A stretch of 64,000 nt of DNA, from NCBI RefSeq assembly GCF_020535545.1, contig NZ_CP084752.1, positions 3,962,672 through 4,026,671 of the forward strand. The letters run 5' to 3'. Positions 53,090-61,861 of the stretch are shown here, piece after piece. A program made the translations under genes and the position numbers. The stretch comes from Roseateles sp. XES5 (GTDB lineage Bacteria > Pseudomonadota > Alphaproteobacteria > Rhizobiales > Rhizobiaceae). Under the pieces are notes generated by a model, which saw only the letters and a list, made by a program, of their open reading frames with translations, was not told the origin of the DNA and ran no database searches. Each line of letters starts with the position of its first letter. Position 1 is the first letter of the stretch.

Positions 53090-53932
53090 ATGACCTACAA
53101 GACCATCGTGGCGGTGCTGAGCGCCGCCGAGGACGCCGGCAAGGTGACGGACCATGCGCTCGCGCTCGCACGCGAGACGGGCGGCCATGTCATCGGCATC
53201 CATGCGGAAGCCCCGGTCGTGGTCACGCTGATCGCGCCCATGGAATATCCCGATCCCAATGCCGTGCTGGACCTGCAGGAGCGCGCCCAGCGCCAGTCGC
53301 GCGCGGTCGAGCAGGCCTTCCGTTCGCGCTGCGAGCGCGACGACATTTCCTATGAATGGCGGCTTTTCACCGGCACCGCCGGCTATGCCTCGGCGGGCGT
53401 CATCGACAGCGCCCGCGGCGCCGACATCGTGCTTGCCGGCCAGTTCGATCCCGATCTCGACGGCCCGGCGCGCGAGGATATCGAGGACCTGCTCTATGAG
53501 AGCGGCCGGCCGGTCTATCTCGTCTCCAACGCGCCCGCCGGCCCCGAGCCGATCGAGCGGGTGCTGCTCGCCTGGAACGGCTCGCGGGAGGCGGCGCGCG
53601 CCGCCTTCGACGCCCTGCCCTTCCTGACGGGCGCCAAGGAGGTCGAGATCTTCACCATCGATCCGCCGGAAACCGCCACGCAGTCGCGCGACTTCTGCGG
53701 CGCCGAGCTTGCCGCCACGCTCGCCCGCCATGGCGTCAAGACGACCGTCGCCTCCGGCGCCTCGCAGGGCCATTCGGTGGCCGATGCGTTGAACCACCGC
53801 GCGAGCGAGATCGATGCCGGGCTCATCGTCATGGGCGCCTACAGCCATTCGCGGCTGCGCCAGCGCCTCTTCGGCGGCGTCACCAGCGCTATGATGCGCG
53901 GCGCGCGCGTGCCGACGCTGATGTCGCGCTGA
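53090..53932 (+). CDS. Two-domain universal stress protein
   Basis: UspA-family protein of 280 residues with two tandem Usp folds (about 1-140 and 150-280). The second carries the ATP-binding signature MGAYSHSRLRQRLFGGVT near the C-terminus; the first has a less conserved counterpart (VLAGQFDPDLDGPAREDIED). A perfect AGGAGG site precedes the ATG. Such tandem Usps usually bind ATP and respond to hypoxia, starvation or redox stress. Confidence 0.9.
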   Translation: MTYKTIVAVLSAAEDAGKVTDHALALARETGGHVIGIHAEAPVVVTLIAPMEYPDPNAVLDLQERAQRQSRAVEQAFRSRCERDDISYEWRLFTGTAGYASAGVIDSARGADIVLAGQFDPDLDGPAREDIEDLLYESGRPVYLVSNAPAGPEPIERVLLAWNGSREAARAAFDALPFLTGAKEVEIFTIDPPETATQSRDFCGAELAATLARHGVKTTVASGASQGHSVADALNHRASEIDAGLIVMGAYSHSRLRQRLFGGVTSAMMRGARVPTLMSR

Positions 53933-53945
53933 TCCTGCCCTTCGC

Positions 53946-54557
53946 TCAGGCGACGGCCTTGATCATCGTCGTCGCCGAGCGGAAACCGAAGACCGGCTTC
54001 AACAATCCCGACGAGACGGTGGCCATGGCCTCGAAGCCGCGCCGGGCATAGAGCGCGCGGGCGCGCGGATTTTCATCGATCACGTCGAGCCGGATCCTTT
54101 GCAGCCCGCGCGTGACCGCAACATCTTCCACCGCATCGAGAAGGGCCGAACCGACGCCGAGGCTGCGCGCCTCCGGCCGCACGAAGATGCCATCCATCAG
54201 CAGCGTGCCCGCGTCGCACGGGCGGTCCAGCACCTGCAGCAGGAGCCCGCGTATAAGGCCGCTGAGCCAGCCATAGGTCTCCGCCATCTCCCGCAGGCCG
54301 CCGTCCACGAAGGCCCCTTCCGGCGTCTTGAAGCCGGCGACGCCGAGGAAGCGGCCGTCCGGCGCAATGGCGCTCACGGCCTGTTCGGGCCTCAGGACCC
54401 GCTCCAGCAGGGCGACCGCCTTCGCCTCCGGCCCCAGCGGGTAGCGCAGCTTGCGGGAAAAGGCCTCCCAATAGCCGACCGCGGCAATCCGGCGATGGGC
54501 GGGGCGCAATCCCGCTTCGATGGTGAAGGCGCGCGCGCCGGCGCCGGTCTCGCTCAT
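53946..54557 (-). CDS. GNAT-family N-acetyltransferase
   Basis: Protein of 203 residues with the acetyl-CoA motif PEARSLGVGSALLDAVEDVA (about residues 127-146) and motif B NPRARALYARRGFEAM. It has no catalytic residues that tell the substrate. It is convergent with the Usp gene. A short tandem repeat lies just before its start. Confidence 0.85.
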   Translation of the reverse strand: MSETGAGARAFTIEAGLRPAHRRIAAVGYWEAFSRKLRYPLGPEAKAVALLERVLRPEQAVSAIAPDGRFLGVAGFKTPEGAFVDGGLREMAETYGWLSGLIRGLLLQVLDRPCDAGTLLMDGIFVRPEARSLGVGSALLDAVEDVAVTRGLQRIRLDVIDENPRARALYARRGFEAMATVSSGLLKPVFGFRSATTMIKAVA

Positions 54558-54582
54558 GGCCGTCTCCCGTCAATCGTTTCAG

Positions 54583-54621
54583 GGGTTCGTTTCAAGGGTT
54601 CGTTTCTTGGGTTCGTTTCTG
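54583..54621. repeat. Three tandem copies of a 13-bp unit
   Basis: GGGTTCGTTTCAA, GGGTTCGTTTCTT and GGGTTCGTTTCTG stand head to tail in the 5' flank of the acetyltransferase gene (divergent from gpt). Only the last two or three bases vary. Slippage during replication is the simplest origin. Confidence 0.85.
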
Positions 54622-54788
54622 GGCAGGTAGGGATGGCGAAAAGCGAAAACAATGCGGGATTTCCTGGCTACCCGCGCCCCGCCCGCCCCCGACTTGCCTG
54701 TGGATCGCCCGATATTCGAGGATTTCCTTGACCGGCGATCTGGATTAGAGAGAACGAATCCTCTTTTTCCGCCTATCAGGAGCCCGTC

Positions 54789-55286
54789 ATGTCGCTGCCC
54801 GACAAAGCCTTCCCCGTATCCTGGGACCAGTTCCATCGCGATGCCCGCGCGCTCGCCTGGCGGCTGGCGGATGGCGACCGCGAATGGAAGGCCATCGTCT
54901 GCATCACGCGCGGCGGCCTCGTGCCGGCGGCCGTCATCTCGCGCGAGCTGAACATCCGCCTCATCGAGACGGTCTGCGTCGCCTCCTATCACGACTATGT
55001 CTCGCAGGGCGACATGCATGTCCTCAAGGGCATCTCGCCGGAGCTGACCCAGCACGAAGGCGAAGGCATCCTCATCGTCGACGATCTCACCGACACCGGC
55101 AAGACGGCCGCGCAGGTTCGCGCCATGCTGCCGAAGGCGCATTTCGCCGCCGTCTACGCCAAGCCGAAGGGCCGCCCGCTGGTCGACACCTTCGTCACCG
55201 AGGTCAGCCAGGACACCTGGATCTATTTCCCCTGGGACATGGGCTTCACCTATCAGGAGCCGATCGCCAAGGGCACGCGCGGCTAA
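54789..55286 (+). CDS. gpt: Xanthine phosphoribosyltransferase
   Basis: Purine salvage enzyme of 165 residues that converts xanthine and guanine to XMP and GMP. The PRPP loop is [13 protein letters not shown] (about residues 96-108), and [20 protein letters not shown] provides the pyrophosphate loop. The length and start fit the Gpt family. AGGAGCC precedes the ATG. The gene is followed by a short secreted protein gene after 174 nt. Confidence 0.93.
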   Translation: MSLPDKAFPVSWDQFHRDARALAWRLADGDREWKAIVCITRGGLVPAAVISRELNIRLIETVCVASYHDYVSQGDMHVLKGISPELTQHEGEGILIVDDLTDTGKTAAQVRAMLPKAHFAAVYAKPKGRPLVDTFVTEVSQDTWIYFPWDMGFTYQEPIAKGTRG

Positions 55287-55460
55287 GCTGTCGGACGCCC
55301 CTTCCAAATCATGCCAGGGTTGCGACGCAACCCATTGATTTGACGATTTTTCCTGAAAAGCCGGCGGATGCGTCAAGCGTGCCCGCCGGCTTAATCTTTC
55401 CGCAATTCCTGCAAAAGATAGTGCTTATTTTAGCCATCCGGCGGGAGGAAAGAACAGTCG

Positions 55461-56042
55461 ATGCGACAGGAAGGGCGGGCATTCGCGGCCATTGCACTTG
55501 GCCTTGCGCTTCTCTCCGGCCCCGCAGCCGCGCAATGGGACATCCGCACCACCGCGGTTTCCGACTATGTCGAGGCCAATGTCCGGCCGTGGATCGAGGA
55601 TCCGGCCATCGTCAACGCCATCCTGGCGCAGAATGCCGTCCATGCCGGTCTCGACCAGAAGGAGATCGACGCGCTCGACCGGCGCTGGCGCGACGAGCTC
55701 GGCAAGGCCGAGCGGCCGCTGGTCGATACGCTTCTGTCCAATCCCCTCTCGCTCTACCTCAAGGACCGGCAACGCGCCGCCGGCGGGCTGATCACCGAAA
55801 TCTTCGTCATGGACAATCGTGGCCTCAATGTCGGCCAGAGCGACGTCACCTCCGACTACTGGCAGGGCGACGAGGCGAAATGGCAAAAGAGCGTGCAAAC
55901 CGACCGGATTCACATCGACGAGGCGGGACGGGACGAGTCCACCCTGCTCATGCAGTCGCAGGCGAGCCTGCCGATCCACGACCCCAGGACCGGCGCGGTG
56001 ATCGGCGCCATCACCGTCGGGGTCAATCTCGACGCGCTCTGA
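55461..56042 (+). CDS. Secreted PDC-like sensory domain without effector
   Basis: Protein of 193 residues with a signal peptide (about 1-25, ending GPAAA) and a single domain resembling PDC/dCache periplasmic sensors. The key segments are EIFVMDNRGLNVGQSDVTSD, YWQGDEAKWQKSV and DPRTGAVIGAITVGVNLDAL, which are the strands of the ligand-binding sheet. No TM or kinase/cyclase domain follows, so it would act as a free periplasmic binder. The start has GGAGG. The ligand is unknown. Confidence 0.75.
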   Translation: MRQEGRAFAAIALGLALLSGPAAAQWDIRTTAVSDYVEANVRPWIEDPAIVNAILAQNAVHAGLDQKEIDALDRRWRDELGKAERPLVDTLLSNPLSLYLKDRQRAAGGLITEIFVMDNRGLNVGQSDVTSDYWQGDEAKWQKSVQTDRIHIDEAGRDESTLLMQSQASLPIHDPRTGAVIGAITVGVNLDAL

Positions 56043-56062
56043 CGCTGCGGCAGGGAATCACT

Positions 56063-56071
56063 TTATCCACG
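56063..56071 (+). promoter_or_regulatory. DnaA-box-like nonamer
   Basis: TTATCCACG, 8 of 9 to TTATCCACA. It is the first of three similar nonamers in the same orientation upstream of nrdJ. Confidence 0.35.
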
Positions 56072-56152
56072 GATCACAGTTCACCGCCCGTGACTATTCC
56101 CTGATGTCGCGAGGTCAAAAATTCCCGTCTTTTTATCGATGATTTTTTCCGC

Positions 56153-56161
56153 TTTTCCACA
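56153..56161 (+). promoter_or_regulatory. DnaA-box-like nonamer
   Basis: TTTTCCACA fits the relaxed TTWTNCACA consensus. It is the second of three upstream of nrdJ. Confidence 0.4.
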
Positions 56162-56231
56162 GTCGCATTGTGCACCGCCTCACCTTTCGGGGCGAAGCTG
56201 CTGATTTTTCAGCACTTGGGGACTGTCCCCA

Positions 56232-56240
56232 TTTTCCACA
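56232..56240 (+). promoter_or_regulatory. DnaA-box-like nonamer
   Basis: A second exact TTTTCCACA, 79 nt after the previous one and in the same orientation. Confidence 0.4.
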
Positions 56241-56495
56241 GCAGGCAGGCACAACATATAGACTTCAAACTTCCTTCACAAACCAGCCCTTGACGGGAAT
56301 CGGGCAGATGAGGTTAATGAAAACCAAGTTGCGGCGGCGACTGGACCGTATTGTTACGAGGTCGGTTCTCATCACGAAATCGCGTTCCCATGCGCATGTG
56401 GCCGGGTGGATGATCCGCTCGCCGCACGGGTGCTCTTGCGCCCGATTTCCAGATGCGCCCATGCAGCCGCTGGGACTGGAAAAAAGAACCTGTTG

Positions 56496-56511
56496 ATACT
56501 ATATTTAGTGT
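56496..56511. promoter_or_regulatory. NrdR box 1
   Basis: ATACTATATTTAGTGT matches the NrdR consensus ACACWATATATWGTGT at 14 of 16 positions. NrdR is the ATP/dATP-sensing repressor of ribonucleotide reductase genes. Confidence 0.75.
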
Positions 56512-56526
56512 TTGCAGCCATACTCA

Positions 56527-56542
56527 GCACAAGATACAGGAA
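56527..56542. promoter_or_regulatory. NrdR box 2 (weaker)
   Basis: The core CAAGATACAG (56530-56539) matches CWATATATWG at 8 of 10 positions; the whole 16-mer is only about 10 of 16. Its core starts 31 nt after that of box 1, three helical turns, the spacing usual for NrdR pairs. Confidence 0.55.
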
Positions 56543-56664
56543 CCCGAGATCGATCGGGCTTCCCGCACGGACTGGACGATTTGGGCTGGCTGCAGGCTTG
56601 CGGCCGGACGGGGATAATTGCGCCCTGTTTTAAAGGCAGGATGCGGCAGCAGAGGACAACGGAA

Positions 56665-59600
56665 ATGCGCATAGAACGTCGTTTCACCAAACCCGGCCAG
56701 TCGGCCTATGCGGAAATCGAATTCCGCAAGGCCACGAGCGAGATCAAGAATCCGGACGGCTCCATCGTCTTCCGTCTCGCCGATATCGACGTGCCTGCAC
56801 AGTTCTCGCAGGTCGCCGCCGACATCCTCGCCCAGAAGTATTTCCGCAAGGCCGGCGTTCCCGCGCGCCTGAAGAAGGTCGAGGAGAACGACGTTCCCTC
56901 CTTCCTGTGGCGCTCCGTGCCGGACACCGAAGCCTTGAAGGCGCTCCCCGAGGGTGAGCGCTTCGGCTCGGAAACCGACGCGCGCCAGGTCTTCGACCGT
57001 CTTGCCGGCACTTGGACCTACTGGGGCTGGAAGGGCAAGTATTTCGCCTCCGAAGAAGACGCTGCCGCCTTCAAGGACGAACTTGCCTATATGCTCGCCA
57101 CCCAGCGCGTCGCCCCGAACTCGCCGCAGTGGTTCAACACCGGTCTGCACTGGGCTTATGGCATCGACGGCCCCGGCCAGGGCCATTTCTATGTCGACCC
57201 CTTCACCGGCAAGCTGACCAAGTCCAAGTCGGCCTACGAGCATCCCCAGCCGCATGCCTGCTTCATCCAGTCCGTGGAAGACGATCTCGTCAACGAGAAC
57301 GGCATCATGGACCTGTGGGTGCGTGAAGCGCGCCTCTTCAAGTACGGCTCCGGCACCGGCTCCAACTTCTCGCATCTGCGCGGCGAAGGCGAAAAGCTGT
57401 CGGGCGGCGGCCGGTCCTCCGGCCTCATGAGCTTCCTGAAGATCGGCGACCGCGCCGCCGGCGCCATCAAGTCGGGCGGCACGACGCGCCGCGCCGCCAA
57501 GATGGTCGTGGTCGATATCGACCATCCGGATATCGAGGAATACATCAACTGGAAGGTCAAGGAAGAGCAGAAGGTGGCGGCCCTCGTCACCGGCTCGAAG
57601 ATCGTCGCCCGTCACCTCAAGGCCATCATGAAGGCCTGCGTGAACTGCTCGGCCGACAACGACGCCTGCTTCGACCCGACCGAAAACCCGGCCCTCAAGC
57701 GCGAGATCCGCGCCGCCAAGAAGGACCAGGTTCCGGAAAGCTACATCAAGCGCGTCATCCAGTTCGCCAAGCAGGGCTACAAGGACATCCAGTTCAAGAC
57801 CTACGACACGGACTGGGATTCGGAAGCCTATCTCACCGTCTCCGGCCAGAACTCCAACAACTCCGTCTCGCTGAAGGACGACTTCCTGCGCGCCGTCGAG
57901 GCCGATGGCGACTGGAACCTGACCGCCCGCAAGGACGGCCGGGTCATGAAGACGCTGAAGGCGCGGGACCTGTGGGAATCGATCTCCTACGCCGCCTGGG
58001 CCTCGGCCGATCCGGGCCTGCACTTCAACACGACGATGAACGACTGGCACACCTGCCCGGCCGCCGGCCCGATCCGCGCGTCCAACCCGTGCTCGGAATA
58101 CATGTTCCTCGACGACACGGCCTGCAACCTCGCTTCGCTGAATCTGCTGCAGTTCAAGGATGCGGCGACGAAGAAGATCAACATCGCCGACTACGAACAC
58201 GCCGTGCGTCTGTGGACCATCGTGCTCGAAGTCTCCGTGATGATGGCGCAGTTCCCCTCGCGCCAGATCGCCGAACTCTCCTACGAGTACCGCACGCTCG
58301 GCCTCGGCTATGCCAATATCGGCGGCCTGCTGATGTCCTCGGGCATTCCCTACGACTCGACCGAAGGCCGCGCCATCGCCGGCGCGCTGACCGCCATCAT
58401 GACGGGCGTCGCCTACTCCACCTCGGCCGAAATGGCCGGCGAGCTGGGTCCCTTCCCGAACTTCGCCCCCAACCGCGAGAACATGCTGCGCGTCATGCGC
58501 AACCATCGCCGCGCCGCCTATGGCGAAGCCGCCGGCTATGAAGGCCTCTCGGTCAACCCGGTCGCGCTCATCCATGCCGATTGCTCGGACGAGGCGCTTG
58601 TCGCCCATGCCGTCGCGGCCTGGGACAAGGCTGTCGAACTCGGCGAGAAGCACGGCTACCGCAACGCCCAGACCACCGTCATCGCGCCCACCGGCACGAT
58701 CGGTCTCGTCATGGACTGCGACACGACCGGCATCGAGCCCGACTTCGCCCTGGTGAAGTTCAAGAAGCTCGCCGGCGGCGGCTACTTCAAGATCATCAAC
58801 CGCGCCGTGCCGGACGCACTGCGCACGCTCGGCTATTCGGAAGCCCAGATCGCCGAGATCGAGGCCTATGCCGTCGGCCATGGCAACATGAACCAGGCGC
58901 CGGGCATCAATCCCGGCTCGCTGAAGGCCAAGGGCTTCTCCGACGAGAAGATCGAAGCCGTCAATTCGGGCCTGAAGTCCGCCTTCGACATCAAGTTCGC
59001 CTTCAACCAGTGGACGCTCGGCGCCGACTTCCTGAAGGAAACGCTGAAGGTCTCCGACGAGCAGCTCTCCGACATGTCCTTCAACCTCCTGGAGCATATC
59101 GGCTTCTCGAAGAAGGACATCGAGGCCGCCAACATCCACGTCTGCGGCGCCATGACGCTCGAAGGCGCGCCCTTCCTCAAGAAGGAGCACCTGCCGGTCT
59201 TCGATTGCGCCAATCCGTGCGGCAAGATCGGCAAGCGTTACCTGTCGGTCGAAAGCCACATCCGCATGATGGCGGCCGCCCAGCCGTTCATCTCGGGCGC
59301 CATTTCCAAGACGATCAACATGCCGAACGAGGCGACCGTTGAGGACTGCAAGAACGCCTACATGCTCTCCTGGAAGCTCGCACTGAAGGCCAACGCCCTC
59401 TACCGCGACGGCTCCAAGCTCTCGCAGCCGCTCAATTCCGCGCTGATCGAGGATGCGGACGACGAGGAAGACGCCATCGAGGCGCTGGTCGCGGCGCCCG
59501 CCGCCGCCCAGGCCGTGCAGGTCACGGAAAAGATCGTCGAGAAGATCGTCGAGCGTCTGGTGCGTGACCGCGAGAAGCTGCCGAACCGCCGCCAGGGCTA

Positions 59601-60480
59601 CACCCAGAAGGCCGTCATCGGCGGACACAAGGTGTATCTGCGCACCGGCGAATTCGGCGATGGCCGTATCGGCGAAATCTTCATCGACATGCACAAGGAA
59701 GGCGCCGCCTTCCGCGCGATGATGAACAACTTCGCCATCGCCATCTCGCTGGGTCTGCAATACGGCGTGCCGCTGGAAGAATATGTGGAGGCCTTCACCT
59801 TCACCAAGTTCGAGCCGGCCGGCATGGTCATCGGCAACGATGCGATCAAGAACGCGACGTCGATCCTCGACTACGTCTTCCGCGAACTGGCCGTGTCCTA
59901 TCTCGGCCGCCATGACCTTGCCCATGTCGACACCTCCGACTTCGGCAACACGGCGCTCGGCAAGGGCATCCAGGAAGGCAAGACGAACCTGATCTCGACC
60001 GGCTGGACGCGTGGCCACAAGCCGACCCTCGTCCAGGGCGGCCAGACCGACCGTTCGCTCGGTGAACCGAAGGGCGCCGCGACGGCAGCGCCCGCCAAGG
60101 CCTCGTCCAGCGGCAACGTGACGGCATTTGCCGGCAACGCCGCCCGCAAGCTGGAACCGGCCACCGCCGTCGCCACCTCCGAAATCGTCGCCTTCAAGCG
60201 CGACTACGAGGAACGCGCCGCCGAACTTGCCGAAGAGATGGAAGACGATGCCGCCGAGGAAGTAACCGAAAGCATCACCGCCCTCTTCTCCGACAAGGCC
60301 GCGGCCGAGGCCGCCAGCGCCAAGTCCGATGCCAAGAAACTGGAGAACGAACGCCGCATGCGCTCCATCGCCCAGGGCTATACCGGCAACATGTGCTCGG
60401 AGTGCCAGAACTTCACCATGGTGCGCAACGGCACCTGCGAGAAGTGCGACACCTGCGGCGCCACGAGCGGCTGCAGCTGA
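56665..60480 (+). CDS. nrdJ: Vitamin B12-dependent ribonucleoside-diphosphate reductase (class II)
   Basis: Class II ribonucleotide reductase of 1271 residues that makes dNTPs with adenosylcobalamin, so it needs neither oxygen nor a separate radical subunit. The start is at ATG 56665 ([12 protein letters not shown]). Visible core motifs are [40 protein letters not shown] and [16 protein letters not shown]. The C-terminus has a Zn-ribbon-like cluster ([14 protein letters not shown], then [14 protein letters not shown]), whose cysteines probably re-reduce the active site. Paired NrdR boxes and DnaA-like sites lie upstream. Confidence 0.96.
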   Translation: MRIERRFTKPGQSAYAEIEFRKATSEIKNPDGSIVFRLADIDVPAQFSQVAADILAQKYFRKAGVPARLKKVEENDVPSFLWRSVPDTEALKALPEGERFGSETDARQVFDRLAGTWTYWGWKGKYFASEEDAAAFKDELAYMLATQRVAPNSPQWFNTGLHWAYGIDGPGQGHFYVDPFTGKLTKSKSAYEHPQPHACFIQSVEDDLVNENGIMDLWVREARLFKYGSGTGSNFSHLRGEGEKLSGGGRSSGLMSFLKIGDRAAGAIKSGGTTRRAAKMVVVDIDHPDIEEYINWKVKEEQKVAALVTGSKIVARHLKAIMKACVNCSADNDACFDPTENPALKREIRAAKKDQVPESYIKRVIQFAKQGYKDIQFKTYDTDWDSEAYLTVSGQNSNNSVSLKDDFLRAVEADGDWNLTARKDGRVMKTLKARDLWESISYAAWASADPGLHFNTTMNDWHTCPAAGPIRASNPCSEYMFLDDTACNLASLNLLQFKDAATKKINIADYEHAVRLWTIVLEVSVMMAQFPSRQIAELSYEYRTLGLGYANIGGLLMSSGIPYDSTEGRAIAGALTAIMTGVAYSTSAEMAGELGPFPNFAPNRENMLRVMRNHRRAAYGEAAGYEGLSVNPVALIHADCSDEALVAHAVAAWDKAVELGEKHGYRNAQTTVIAPTGTIGLVMDCDTTGIEPDFALVKFKKLAGGGYFKIINRAVPDALRTLGYSEAQIAEIEAYAVGHGNMNQAPGINPGSLKAKGFSDEKIEAVNSGLKSAFDIKFAFNQWTLGADFLKETLKVSDEQLSDMSFNLLEHIGFSKKDIEAANIHVCGAMTLEGAPFLKKEHLPVFDCANPCGKIGKRYLSVESHIRMMAAAQPFISGAISKTINMPNEATVEDCKNAYMLSWKLALKANALYRDGSKLSQPLNSALIEDADDEEDAIEALVAAPAAAQAVQVTEKIVEKIVERLVRDREKLPNRRQGYTQKAVIGGHKVYLRTGEFGDGRIGEIFIDMHKEGAAFRAMMNNFAIAISLGLQYGVPLEEYVEAFTFTKFEPAGMVIGNDAIKNATSILDYVFRELAVSYLGRHDLAHVDTSDFGNTALGKGIQEGKTNLISTGWTRGHKPTLVQGGQTDRSLGEPKGAATAAPAKASSSGNVTAFAGNAARKLEPATAVATSEIVAFKRDYEERAAELAEEMEDDAAEEVTESITALFSDKAAAEAASAKSDAKKLENERRMRSIAQGYTGNMCSECQNFTMVRNGTCEKCDTCGATSGCS

Positions 60481-60505
60481 GGCTTTTCGTTACGGAAACC
60501 ATGAC

Positions 60506-60540
60506 GAAGCCCGGGAGCAATCCCGGGCTTCCTTGCGTTT
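60506..60540 (+). terminator. Terminator of nrdJ
   Basis: An 11-bp stem (GAAGCCCGGGA and TCCCGGGCTTC) with a GCAA loop is followed by CTTGCGTTT. It lies 26 nt after the nrdJ stop. Confidence 0.75.
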
Positions 60541-60721
60541 GGGGGCAGATGCATTCGCGCGCGGCGAACCTCTCCACGACCTCTGCTTTGAGGGGCGGCA
60601 TGCAACCTCAAACCCTTACGCCAGCCTTCGACAGAAAGCGTCGCGCGCGGCATTTCGCATCGCCCATAGATTGCACTTGAGCCACCACTTGATACTATAT
60701 TCCCGTCATACGGGGGCTTAT

Positions 60722-61000
60722 GTGGCTGTATTGCGTCGATTTTTGCTGGCATTGGCCGGGTTGCTGGCCCTGACGCTGCCCGCGCGGGCGGGCATCACGT
60801 TCGAGCGCATCGACATTGGCGACGCGCTGGTTATCCTCATCAAAGGAACGTTCGAGCGATCAGACGATCCCGAAGCCCTTATCCGCGAGGTTTCCGCGAC
60901 CGCTGCCAGAGTCGTCACGTTCGACAGCGAAGGCGGCAAAATTAGAGAGGCGGTGGTGCAGTTCGGTATTCGTATGAGGTGCGCGACCTTTGTCGCATAG
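60722..61000 (+). pseudogene. Truncated secreted protein resembling a periplasmic ClpP-like (COG3904) domain
   Basis: GTG at 60722 opens a frame of 92 residues. A signal peptide (RRFLLALAGLLALTLPARA) is followed by a strand-rich domain ITFERIDIGDALVILIKG and VVTFDSEGGKIREAVVQFGI. The latter resembles the Gly-Gly of ClpP-like periplasmic hydrolases such as the COG3904 group. The frame stops after MRCATFVA, where full-length relatives go on to the catalytic SACALAF-type Ser segment. It thus looks like an N-terminal fragment left by a frameshift or deletion. The family call is tentative. Confidence 0.45.
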
Positions 61001-61861
61001 AGAACATACAAAGAACAATCTGTGCGAGCCAACTGCTGAATCGACCGCCATTTCACTAGCAGAGTTGTGCGGAGATTAGGTGTTCACGACGCTTCTGAAC
61101 AACCGTGCGACCAACTCAAACAGGGTAATTCAGTAACATCGACCCCGCAGTTACTTATTGAACTGATCCGCGCGGCGAACGGGATAGACAAGCTATCTGC
61201 CGTCGAAGTGGCTAGACTGTTGGACCGTGCGACCTCAGAGATAACGATCTATGCCACCAAGTCGGAATCATTCCAATTCCTCGGCGTGATGCGACGGTTT
61301 ACGTTCGGACATTTGTTCCGCGGGCAGAGCGAGTGCCACGAGAAGAATAGCACTATGGCTTGCTACATGTTGCCGAGATGGTGCGCGACTAGCATATTGA
61401 GGCCAGCAGTGGAGCGGGAAGCATGATTTTGGCGTCCGCTGATTAGGTTTGCCTGCGGGCCGAGCCGCTTAGACGTACCAATCGATCTACGCAGTTGAAG
61501 GTTCGTTATTTGTAGGAGACGCCATCGCCCGCCATGGCGAAACACCGCTTCTCGCTACAGCACACGCCCCTAGATGCAATACAGAAAATAGAGATTACTT
61601 GGTCTTGGCTTTTCAGGATATGATGCTCGATTTTACGATGGATAGCTGGAAGGTATAACTCTGCTCATGGCTGGGACGGTTCCTAACTCGACCATCCCGG
61701 CCCACCCAACAGCAGGCCTTCTGCGCTATTGGCGGAAACCAAAATTCGCCGACGTGCCAACCGAACACTTTGTTATGACCTTAGATGGTTCGTGACCTGG
61801 ACGAATGAGCCTATCCACGCGAACGTGAACCTGGTAGTCCGCAAACCACGAGCCGCCAACA
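61001..61861. other. Degenerate AT-richer stretch between the truncated gene and the dGTPase
   Basis: About 860 nt. The only plausible coding trace is at 61067-61426 (separate entry). From 61427 to 61861 no frame has a credible start, ribosome site or domain. Base composition is lower in GC than in the core, consistent with acquired and decayed DNA. Confidence 0.45.
61067..61426 (+). pseudogene. Possible gene remnant with STPQLLIELIRAANG motif
   Basis: The open frame has a central helical segment STPQLLIELIRAANG followed by DKLSAVEVARLLDRA. This resembles the 'TPELLxxL..ANE' opening of uncharacterised phage or mobile-DNA proteins in rhizobia. The flanks look degenerate, and no ribosome site precedes the GTG at 61067. 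It is either a short gene with an unclear start or a fragment. Confidence 0.3.

Larger units (their letters stand above)
56043..56664. promoter_or_regulatory. Upstream control region of nrdJ
   Basis: 622 nt with no supported gene. It contains three DnaA-like nonamers and a pair of NrdR boxes described separately, in a partly AT-rich setting. I looked for but did not see a cobalamin riboswitch (no B12-box-like GCCACTG element with flanking helices). Confidence 0.6.

Noticed and set aside
56043..56664. A cobalamin riboswitch before nrdJ
   Set aside because: A B12-dependent reductase makes it a reasonable guess, but I could not find the conserved B12-box or its helices in the leader.
56524..60018. 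An 1164-codon open frame on the minus strand opposite nrdJ
   Set aside because: nrdJ has full family motifs on the plus strand. The antisense frame is an artefact of strong third-position GC bias.
56493..60701. An exact 13-mer (TTGATACTATATT) on both sides of nrdJ (56493-56505 and 60689-60701) as possible insertion-site repeats
   Set aside because: Matches of this length are expected by chance many times in 64 kb, and the copies are AT-rich and promoter-like. No element borders fit.
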